The translations under genes were made by a program, and so were the position numbers. A stretch of DNA of 64,000 bases from Actinocrispum wychmicini (GTDB lineage Bacteria; Actinomycetota; Actinomycetes; Mycobacteriales; Pseudonocardiaceae), in NCBI RefSeq assembly GCF_004345645.1, contig NZ_SLWS01000005.1, positions 496,001-560,000 on the forward strand. The letters run 5' to 3'. The notes beneath the pieces were generated by a model. It worked only from the letters and a program-made list of their open reading frames with translations. It did not search any database and was not told the DNA's origin. This document shows positions 57,660 to 64,000 of the stretch, one piece after another (the stretch's first letter is position 1; each line of letters begins with the position of its first letter).

Positions 57660-59303
57660 ATGCGGACACGAACGGTACCGGCGGTGGCGATCCCGCTGCT
57701 GGCGTTGGCGTTGGCACTCACCGGATGCGGCGGCGGGAACACCGGCGCCGGAGGCTCGACGTCCAGCGCCGCCGCCGCGGCCGGCGGCAACGAGAACGGC
57801 GCGATCTCGATCTACGGCACCGAGCCCGAGACGAACATGTTGCCGGCCAACGCGACCGACGCGGGCACCGCGAAGTTCCAGGAGGCGATCTACGCCCGGC
57901 TGGTCGGCTTCAAGCCCGAGGACGGCTCGACGTACAACGACGTGGCGGAGTCGATCACCACCACGGACTCCAAGGTCTTCACCATCAAGCTCAAGAAGGG
58001 CTACAAGTTCCACGACGGCACCGACGTCAAGGCGCACAACTTCGTCGACGCGTGGAACTTCGCCGCCTACATCAAGAACAGCCAGCTGGCCGGCTCGTTC
58101 TTCGAGAGCATCCAGGGCTACGACGAGGTGCACCCGGACGACAAGGCCAAGGCGCCGACCGCGGAGAAGATGACCGGCCTGAAGGTCGTCGACGACTACA
58201 CCTTCGAGGTCACCCTCAAGGGCCCGTTCTCGGTGTTCACGTCGATCATCGGCTACCTGCCGTTCTCGCCGCTGCCGGACAAGTTCTTCAGCACGACACC
58301 GGACGACTTCGCCAAGAACCCGATCGGCAACGGCGCGATGAAGTTCGTGTCCCGCACGCCGAACGTGGACATCAAGCTGACCCGGTTCGACGGCTACACC
58401 GGCCCGAAGAAGGTGCACTTCAAGGACCTGACCATCAAGATCTACTCGGCCCAGGAGGCGGCCTACAAGGACCTGCTGTCCGGCAACCTGGACTTCATGG
58501 AGGCGCTGCCGCCGTCGGCGAAGGCGGGCGGCAAGTACGAGAAGGACCTGGGTGACCAGGTGCTGCGGGCGAACCTGCTCGGGGTCAGCGGCCTGGCCGT
58601 GCCGGACTACCTGCCGCAGTACAAGAACCCGGACGTGCGCAAGGCGATCTCGATGGCGATCAACCGGGAGCAGATCACCAAGACCGTGCTGAACGGCACG
58701 TACGTGCCGGCGGACGGCCTGGTGCCGGAAGGCATCGAGGGCTACGAGAAGGACACCTGCGGCGAGGCGTGCCACTACGACCCGGCGAAGGCCAAGGCGC
58801 TCTGGGACAAGACCGGCTTCCAGGGCAAGGTCACCATCACGTCCAATGCGGACGGTGGCCGCAAGGAACCCCTTGAGGCCGCGTGCAACAGCATCAAGAA
58901 CGCGCTCGGCGTGGAGTGCGAGTTCGTGCCGGCCACGAACTTCGGCCAGTACCGCCAGGTGGTCAACGCCGGCAAGCTCACCGGTCTGGGCCGGTCGGAC
59001 TGGTCCGCGGACTACCCGTCGATCGAGAACTTCCTGAACCCGATCGTCCGGACCGGCGGCTCGTCCAACGACGCCAAGTACTCCAACCCGGCCGTGGACG
59101 AACTGCTCAAGAAGGCCGACACCACCGCGGACAAGGCGCAGGCGATCAAGCTGTACCAGGACGCGGCCAAGCTGGCCGTCAAGGACCTGCCGAAGATCCC
59201 GACGTGGGTGGAGAAGGGGGTCGGCGCCCGGTCCAAGAACCTCAAGGCGGCGCAGCTGAACTTCAAGCGCCAACTCGAGTACTCCTCGGTCGTCGTCGCA
59301 TAG
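57660..59303 (+). CDS. Oligopeptide ABC transporter substrate-binding lipoprotein
   Basis: A 547-residue binding protein of the family-5 (OppA/DppA) type that captures peptides outside the cell. The lipobox LALTGC anchors it. Then a Gly/Ser-rich linker and the SBP_bac_5 fold with NMLPANATDAGTAKFQEAIYARLVGF near the start, the YKFHDGTDVKAHNFVDAWNFA signature around residue 120 and the VRKAISMAINREQITKTV helix. ATG 57660 has GAGGGAG upstream in a hairpin; the frame upstream is not supported. It is the first gene of an operon with two permeases and two ATPases. Confidence 0.94.
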   Translation: MRTRTVPAVAIPLLALALALTGCGGGNTGAGGSTSSAAAAAGGNENGAISIYGTEPETNMLPANATDAGTAKFQEAIYARLVGFKPEDGSTYNDVAESITTTDSKVFTIKLKKGYKFHDGTDVKAHNFVDAWNFAAYIKNSQLAGSFFESIQGYDEVHPDDKAKAPTAEKMTGLKVVDDYTFEVTLKGPFSVFTSIIGYLPFSPLPDKFFSTTPDDFAKNPIGNGAMKFVSRTPNVDIKLTRFDGYTGPKKVHFKDLTIKIYSAQEAAYKDLLSGNLDFMEALPPSAKAGGKYEKDLGDQVLRANLLGVSGLAVPDYLPQYKNPDVRKAISMAINREQITKTVLNGTYVPADGLVPEGIEGYEKDTCGEACHYDPAKAKALWDKTGFQGKVTITSNADGGRKEPLEAACNSIKNALGVECEFVPATNFGQYRQVVNAGKLTGLGRSDWSADYPSIENFLNPIVRTGGSSNDAKYSNPAVDELLKKADTTADKAQAIKLYQDAAKLAVKDLPKIPTWVEKGVGARSKNLKAAQLNFKRQLEYSSVVVA

Positions 59304-59312
59304 CACCTTCAC

Positions 59313-59358
59313 CTCGTGAGTGGTTCCGCGGGCGGTAGCTCGCGGAACCACTCACGAG
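59313..59358. repeat. 18 bp perfect inverted repeat between binding protein and permease genes
   Basis: CTCGTGAGTGGTTCCGCG (59313-59330), a 10 nt loop and its exact complement (59341-59358). No T run follows, so it is not a typical terminator. REP-like hairpins in this place stabilise the binding-protein mRNA and lower permease output in other transport operons. It might also be a dispersed element of the genome. Confidence 0.75.
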
Positions 59359-59377
59359 AGAGTCCTTGGGAGTGGCC

Positions 59378-60304
59378 ATGGGTCGCTATGTGCTTCGACG
59401 ACTTCTCCAGTTCGTCCCGGTGTTCATCGGGACCACTTTCCTGATCTACGCCCTGGTGTGGGCCGTGCCAGGGGACCCGTTCGCCGGCAAGTGCGGCGAC
59501 CGGCAGTGCCCGACCGAGTTCGTGGCGCAGATGACCGAGAAGTACGGGCTCGACCGGCCGCTGGTCGTGCAGTACGTCGGCTATCTGGGCCGGTTGTTCA
59601 GCGGCGACTTCGGTACGACGTTCAACGGCAACTCGATCGGCCAGCAGATCGCCAACTCGTATCCGATCACGGTCCGCCTCGCGCTGATCGCGCTGCTGAT
59701 CCAGACCGGCATCGGGATCACCGCGGGTGTGGTGACCGGCTTGCGGCGCAAGGGTTTCCTGGACAGCCTGGTGCTGGTCTCGACGCTGTTCCTGATCTCG
59801 CTGCCGGTGTTCGTGACCGGGTCGGTGCTGCAGATCGTGCTCGGGGTGGACCTCGGCATCATCAACCCGACGGTGTCGCCGCAGGCGAGCCTGGGCGAAC
59901 TGATCGTGCCCGGGTTCGTGATCGGCAGCATCTCGATGGCCTACGTGACCCGGCTGACCCGGACCAGTGTCGCGGAGAACAAGGGCGCCGACTTCGTCCG
60001 GACGGCGATCGCCAAGGGCCAGCCGACCCGCCGGGTGGTGGGCGTGCACCTGCTGCGCAACTCGGCGATCCCGGTCATCACGTTCCTCGGCACCGATCTG
60101 GGCTCGCTGATGGGCGGGGCGATCGTGACCGAGGGCGTGTTCAACATCAACGGCATCGGCGGGCTCATCTTCCGCAACATCGCGGAGAAGGAAGGGTTCA
60201 TGGTCACCACTATCGTGACCCTGCTGGTGCTGGTGTACCTCGCGATGAGCCTGATCGTCGATCTCATGTACGCCGTTCTCGACCCGAGGATCCGATATGA
60301 CTGA
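59378..60304 (+). CDS. Oligopeptide ABC transporter permease (DppB-like)
   Basis: A 308-residue permease with six membrane segments. The N-terminal MGRYVLRRLLQFVPVFIGTTFLIYALV is the standard DppB/OppB opening, GDPFAGKCGDRQCPTEFVAQMTEKYGLDRPL the periplasmic loop with two Cys, and ENKGADFVRTAIAKGQPTRRVV the EAA coupling helix. ATG 59378 has GGGAG upstream and is preferred to GTG 59372 and TTG 59366. It overlaps the next gene by 8 bp. Confidence 0.94.
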   Translation: MGRYVLRRLLQFVPVFIGTTFLIYALVWAVPGDPFAGKCGDRQCPTEFVAQMTEKYGLDRPLVVQYVGYLGRLFSGDFGTTFNGNSIGQQIANSYPITVRLALIALLIQTGIGITAGVVTGLRRKGFLDSLVLVSTLFLISLPVFVTGSVLQIVLGVDLGIINPTVSPQASLGELIVPGFVIGSISMAYVTRLTRTSVAENKGADFVRTAIAKGQPTRRVVGVHLLRNSAIPVITFLGTDLGSLMGGAIVTEGVFNINGIGGLIFRNIAEKEGFMVTTIVTLLVLVYLAMSLIVDLMYAVLDPRIRYD

Positions 60305-61271
60305 CCCCGGTTCCGTCGGCGGCGGTCCGGCGCTGCAGGACTTCGCCGCCGGCGAGGTCACCGACCTGGCGATGCTGGACGACAGTGCCGAACGCCAACG
60401 CAAGCCCCGCAGCCTGTGGGGCGACGCGTGGCTCAAGCTGCGCCACAAGCCGATGTTCTACATCTCCAGCGTGATCATCCTGCTGGTGGTGCTGATGGCC
60501 CTGTTCCCCAGCCTGTTCACGTCCCGGGCGGCGGACTTCAACAACCTCGACCACCAGAGCGAGTCGCCGTCGGCGGACGCCTGGTTCGGCTATTCCTTCC
60601 AGGGCTACGACATCTGGGCGCGGGCCATGCACGGTGCTCGGGCGTCGCTGCTGGTCGGGCTGCTGGCGACGGTCCTGACTGTCCTCATCGGATCGTTGAT
60701 GGGCATCATCGCCGGGTTCTACGGCCGGCTGACCGACAGCTTCATCTCCCGGTTCGGCGACATCTTCGCCGGCCTGCCGTTCGTACTCGGCGCGATCGTG
60801 ATCCTCACGACGCTCAACCCGCCGGGCAGCGACCCGGGCGAGACCCGGATCGTGTTCCAGGTCGTGGTGTCGATCGCGGTGCTGTCGTGGCCGGTGTCCA
60901 TGCGGATCATGCGGTCGGCGACGATCGTGGCCAAGCAGCTGGACTACGTGAAGGCCGCGCGGGCGCTCGGCGCGAGCACCCGGCGGATCATCTTCCGGCA
61001 CATGCTGCCCAACACCATCGCGCCCGTGCTGGTGTACGCGACGATCGCGTTGGGCGCGTTCATCGCGGTGGAGGCGACCCTGGCGTATCTCGGCATCGGC
61101 ATCCGGGCGCCGGTCGTGTCGTGGGGTGTCATGATCAACGACGCCAAGGACTACGTGCAGACGTCGCCGCACGAACTGCTGTTCCCGGCCGGTTTGGTGA
61201 CCATCACGGTGCTCGCGTTCGTCATGCTCGGTGACGCCATCCGCGACGCCCTCGACCCGAAGTCGCGGTGA
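60297..61271 (+). CDS. Oligopeptide ABC transporter permease (DppC-like)
   Basis: A 324-residue permease, the partner of the DppB-like protein. Acidic N-terminal extension of ~45 residues, then RSLWGDAWLKLRHKPMFYISSVII, five further hydrophobic segments, and the EAA loop LDYVKAARALGASTRRIIFRHMLPNT. The AWFGYSFQGYDIWARAMHGARASLLVG stretch is the conserved DppC/OppC motif. Confidence 0.94.
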   Translation: MTDPGSVGGGPALQDFAAGEVTDLAMLDDSAERQRKPRSLWGDAWLKLRHKPMFYISSVIILLVVLMALFPSLFTSRAADFNNLDHQSESPSADAWFGYSFQGYDIWARAMHGARASLLVGLLATVLTVLIGSLMGIIAGFYGRLTDSFISRFGDIFAGLPFVLGAIVILTTLNPPGSDPGETRIVFQVVVSIAVLSWPVSMRIMRSATIVAKQLDYVKAARALGASTRRIIFRHMLPNTIAPVLVYATIALGAFIAVEATLAYLGIGIRAPVVSWGVMINDAKDYVQTSPHELLFPAGLVTITVLAFVMLGDAIRDALDPKSR

Positions 61272-61277
61272 TCTGAA

Positions 61278-62342
61278 GTGACCACGGTTTATGACGGGGA
61301 GAAGGGCGAGTTCGTCGAGCCGGACGAACGCCGGACCGACACCACGCCGTTGTTGGAAGTGGCGGACCTGCGGGTCGAGTTCCGGACCAACGACGGCGTC
61401 GCGAGTGTCCTCAATGGAGTCTCGTACCACGTGAACGCGGGGGAGACCCTGGCCGTGCTCGGCGAGTCGGGCTCCGGCAAGAGCGTGACCGCGCAGACGA
61501 TCATGGGCATCCTGGACGTCCCGCCGGCGGTGGTCCTCGGCGGCCACGTCCGGTTCCACGGCGAGGACCTGCTCGCGGTGAAGCCGTCCCGCCGGATGGC
61601 GGTCCGTGGCGAGGGTATCGCCATGATCTTCCAGGACGCGTTGTCCGCGTTGAACCCGGTGTTCACGGTCGGCTTCCAGATCGAGGAGCAGCTGCGGGTC
61701 CGGCGCGGGATGTCACGCAAGGACGCCCGGGTCCGCGCGATCGAACTGCTGGATCTGGTGCGGATCCCGAACCCCCGCGGCCGGATCAAGAACTATCCGC
61801 ACGAGTTCTCCGGCGGTATGCGGCAGCGCGCGATGATCGCGATGTCGTTGGCGTTGGACCCGGAGCTGCTGATCGCGGACGAGCCGACCACCGCGCTGGA
61901 CGTGACCGTGCAGGCCCAGATCATGGACCTGTTGGCGGAGATCCAGCGGGAACGGGACATGGGCCTGATCCTGATCACCCACGACCTCGGGGTGGTCGCC
62001 GAGGTCGCGGACCGGATCGCGGTGATGTACGCGGGCCGGATCGTCGAGCAGGCGGACGTGTTCACGCTGTTCCGCGATCCCGGGCACCCGTACACCGAGG
62101 CACTGCTGGCGTCCCTGCCCCGGCTGGATCTGAAAGGGCAGGAGTTGACCGCCATCAAGGGGTTGCCGCCGAGCCTGACGCGGATCCCGCCGGGCTGCCC
62201 GTTCCATCCGCGGTGCGTGCGGGCCGAGGACGTGTGCAAGACGGACGTGCCGGAGTTCCACCGCCTGCCGGGCGGCCGGTTCTCCGCCTGCCACTTCGCG
62301 GAGAACCTGGTGACCCACAGTGCTGGTGATCTGAATGACTGA
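61278..62342 (+). CDS. Oligopeptide ABC transporter ATPase (DppD-like)
   Basis: A 354-residue ATPase with Walker [14 protein letters not shown]-loop [13 protein letters not shown], signature [12 protein letters not shown], Walker [13 protein letters not shown] and switch His LITHDLGVV. The C-terminal oligo_HPY domain carries the conserved GCPFHPRC Cys pair, which may hold an iron-sulfur cluster as proposed for the family. GTG 61278 lies 6 bp after the DppC-like stop. Its stop overlaps the dppF-like start by 8 bp. Confidence 0.95.
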   Translation: MTTVYDGEKGEFVEPDERRTDTTPLLEVADLRVEFRTNDGVASVLNGVSYHVNAGETLAVLGESGSGKSVTAQTIMGILDVPPAVVLGGHVRFHGEDLLAVKPSRRMAVRGEGIAMIFQDALSALNPVFTVGFQIEEQLRVRRGMSRKDARVRAIELLDLVRIPNPRGRIKNYPHEFSGGMRQRAMIAMSLALDPELLIADEPTTALDVTVQAQIMDLLAEIQRERDMGLILITHDLGVVAEVADRIAVMYAGRIVEQADVFTLFRDPGHPYTEALLASLPRLDLKGQELTAIKGLPPSLTRIPPGCPFHPRCVRAEDVCKTDVPEFHRLPGGRFSACHFAENLVTHSAGDLND

Positions 62343-63333
62343 GGCCATCCTGGAGGTCCGTGACCTCGTCAAGCACTTCCCGGTCCGGGTCGGCGTGCTG
62401 TTCAAACGCACGATCGGGCATGTGAAGGCGGTCGACGGCGTGTCGTTCGACCTGACCAGGGGCGAGACCCTCGGCGTGGTCGGCGAGTCCGGGTGCGGGA
62501 AGTCCACGCTGGCCCAGGTGCTGATGCGGCTGGAGCCGCCGACCAGCGGCACGGCCCGGTTCGAGGGCCGGGACATCTTCGCGATGAAGGGCGCGGAGCT
62601 GCGGAAGCTGCGCCGGGACATCCAGATCGTGCTGCAGGACCCGTACACGTCGTTGAACCCGAGGATGACGGTCGGCGACATCATCGGCGAGCCGTTCGAG
62701 ATCCATCCCGAGGTGGCGCCGAAGGGCTCCCGGGAGGGCAAGGTCCGCGACCTGCTGGACGTGGTGGGTCTCAACCCGGAGCACATCAACCGGTATCCGC
62801 ACCAGTTCTCCGGCGGGCAGCGGCAGCGGATCGGCATCGCGCGGGCGCTCGCGCTGCGGCCGAAGGTGGTCATCTGCGACGAGCCGGTGTCCGCTTTGGA
62901 CGTCTCGATCCAGGCGCAGGTGATGAACCTGCTCGGCGAGCTGCAACGCGACCTCGGACTGTCCTATGTGTTCATCGCGCACGACCTGTCGGTGGTCCGG
63001 CACCTGTCCGACCGGGTGGCCGTGATGTACCTGGGCAAAGTTGTCGAGGTCGGCACCGAGGACGAAATTTACGGTCAGCCAACGCATCCGTACACCCAGG
63101 CACTGCTGTCCGCGGTGCCGGTGCCTGACCCTCGGCTGCGTGGCCGCCGGGATGTGATCCGGTTGGTAGGCGACGTTCCCAGTCCAGTGAACCCACCATC
63201 CGGATGTCGGTTCCGGACCAGGTGTTGGAAGGCGCAGGATATCTGCGCGGCGGAAGAACCGAAGCTTGTCACGCGGGTGGCGGGGCACCCGAGCGCATGT
63301 CACTTCGCCGACGCGCAAGTCGTTGTTCCGTAG
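62335..63333 (+). CDS. Oligopeptide ABC transporter ATPase (DppF-like)
   Basis: The second ATPase of the peptide importer, 332 residues. Walker [11 protein letters not shown]-loop [16 protein letters not shown], signature [12 protein letters not shown], Walker [13 protein letters not shown] and switch His IAHDLSVV are intact, and the C-terminal oligo_HPY domain has SGCRFRTRC. The first ~20 residues contain [25 protein letters not shown] typical of DppF/OppF. Confidence 0.95.
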   Translation: MTEAILEVRDLVKHFPVRVGVLFKRTIGHVKAVDGVSFDLTRGETLGVVGESGCGKSTLAQVLMRLEPPTSGTARFEGRDIFAMKGAELRKLRRDIQIVLQDPYTSLNPRMTVGDIIGEPFEIHPEVAPKGSREGKVRDLLDVVGLNPEHINRYPHQFSGGQRQRIGIARALALRPKVVICDEPVSALDVSIQAQVMNLLGELQRDLGLSYVFIAHDLSVVRHLSDRVAVMYLGKVVEVGTEDEIYGQPTHPYTQALLSAVPVPDPRLRGRRDVIRLVGDVPSPVNPPSGCRFRTRCWKAQDICAAEEPKLVTRVAGHPSACHFADAQVVVP

Positions 63334-63345
63334 CGAAGGAGAGTC

Positions 63346-64000
63346 GTGAGACGTAGAACCGTGCTGGCTGCGGCGGTCGGACCGCTCGTCGCCACACTGA
63401 CCGTGGTGGCCGCGCCCACCGCGACGGCGTTACCCAACTTGTCGGGCAGAACCGTGGAGTACAACGTCCTGGCGTCGGACGCGACCGGTCTCGACGCGGC
63501 CATGGCGGCCGCGCGCGCGGCCGGCGGCACGGTCACCGCTCGCAACACTGCGATCGGCTTGATCACCGTCTCCGCGCCAGAACGCGGTTTCACCGAACGC
63601 GTCGGCCGGGCGAACGGCGTCTTCTCGGCGGCCCGCAGCCGGTCGATCGGTCAGGCCCCGAAGTCGGCGTCCGCTCCCCGACCGGACGCGATCGAGAAGG
63701 AGCCCGCCGGCCTCGCGGGCAAGGCCCGCACGGCCAAGATCCAGTCCGTGGGCCTGGACCCGCTGGACAACAACCTGTGGGGCTTGACGTCCGTCCGTGC
63801 GGACCTCGCCCGCGACAAGACCATCGGCGACAAGCGCGTGAAGGTCGGCGTGCTGGACACGGGTGTGAACGGCACGCACCCGGACCTGGCCGCGAACTTC
63901 AACAAGGCGTTGTCGCGCAACTTCGTCAAGGACATCCCGTTCGACGAGAACGGTGTCATCGTCGACGGCCCGTGTGAGTTCCGCGGCTGCGTCGACCCGG
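63346..64000 (+). CDS. Secreted subtilisin-like (S8) serine protease, 5' part
   Basis: The first 218 codons of a secreted protease, cut by the right edge. It has a Sec signal peptide (RRRTVLAAAVGPLVATLTVVAAP, cleavage around residue 28), an inhibitor-I9-like propeptide (about 35-145) and the start of the S8 catalytic domain with VGVLDTGVNGTHPDL, which contains the catalytic Asp (about residue 171). His and Ser lie beyond the window. GTG 63346 has AAGGAGA upstream and lies 12 bp after the dppF-like stop, so it may be co-transcribed with the peptide importer: a protease making peptides next to the system importing them. Confidence 0.88.
   Translation, partial: MRRRTVLAAAVGPLVATLTVVAAPTATALPNLSGRTVEYNVLASDATGLDAAMAAARAAGGTVTARNTAIGLITVSAPERGFTERVGRANGVFSAARSRSIGQAPKSASAPRPDAIEKEPAGLAGKARTAKIQSVGLDPLDNNLWGLTSVRADLARDKTIGDKRVKVGVLDTGVNGTHPDLAANFNKALSRNFVKDIPFDENGVIVDGPCEFRGCVDP

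Overview
The window is high-GC actinobacterial chromosome. The gene order follows the Mycobacterium tuberculosis Rv1002c-Rv1026 block: pmt/rsmI, tatD, rpfB-ksgA-ispE, a Pks16-like acyl-AMP ligase, pth-rplY-prs-glmU-tRNA-Gln, a TetR gene, mfd, mazG, eno-divIC-DUF501-ppx. Extra genes inserted between these, Dps-free EfeUOB and Pst loci, and many GTG starts fit a Pseudonocardiaceae-type actinomycete. The family assignment is inference from gene order and style, not a database match.

Layout. 0-4.5 kb: 5' end of pmt (minus), rsmI, a 1.2 kb G/T-skewed repeat island with no credible gene, a DUF4185 protein and rsgA. 4.5-7 kb: a DrrAB-type exporter and its PadR regulator, with two near-identical operators. 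7-16.5 kb: tatD, the rpfB and ksgA genes with a long structured leader, a SAM-I riboswitch leading to a short ORF and an orphan, degenerate MetN-like ATPase, then ispE, an ABC-F protein and a fatty-acyl-AMP ligase. 16.5-23 kb (minus): alpha/beta hydrolase, pth, rplY, prs, glmU, a TPR-GGDEF protein and tRNA-Gln. 23-29 kb: iron-box-linked desaturase, TetR, a second repeat island, SRPBCC-MarR pair, an orphan fragment of an acyl-CoA synthetase, a PQQ-type sugar dehydrogenase lipoprotein and an enoyl-CoA hydratase. 29-41 kb: mfd, SurA-like lipoprotein, mazG, tricorn protease, and an iron-box-controlled efeUOB operon. 41-52.4 kb: a lytic transglycosylase, two small proteins, then an unusual phosphate (Pst) locus. 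52.4-57.5 kb: TPR protein, eno, divIC, DUF501, a second transglycosylase behind a structured leader, and ppx. 57.6-64 kb: a complete oligopeptide ABC operon and the start of a subtilisin-like protease.

The most unusual region is 43.1-52.3 kb. pstC and pstA are followed by a PstS that has no lipobox but carries a Gly-rich stalk and a C-terminal membrane anchor, by an 833-residue second binding-protein-like protein built the same way, and by a sortase-fold membrane protein in which both the catalytic His and Cys are replaced. pstB lies convergently on the other strand and a third binding protein follows. pstC and pstB share an upstream GTTCACC-N9-GTTGCC element.

Several 5' leaders look like RNA or translational control devices: the SAM-I riboswitch at 10.7 kb whose closing helix abuts the Shine-Dalgarno of a 27-codon ORF, a ~120 nt leader closed by a perfect 10 bp helix just before the start codon of the second transglycosylase, and hairpins that contain the ribosome-binding sites of rsgA and the peptide-binding lipoprotein.
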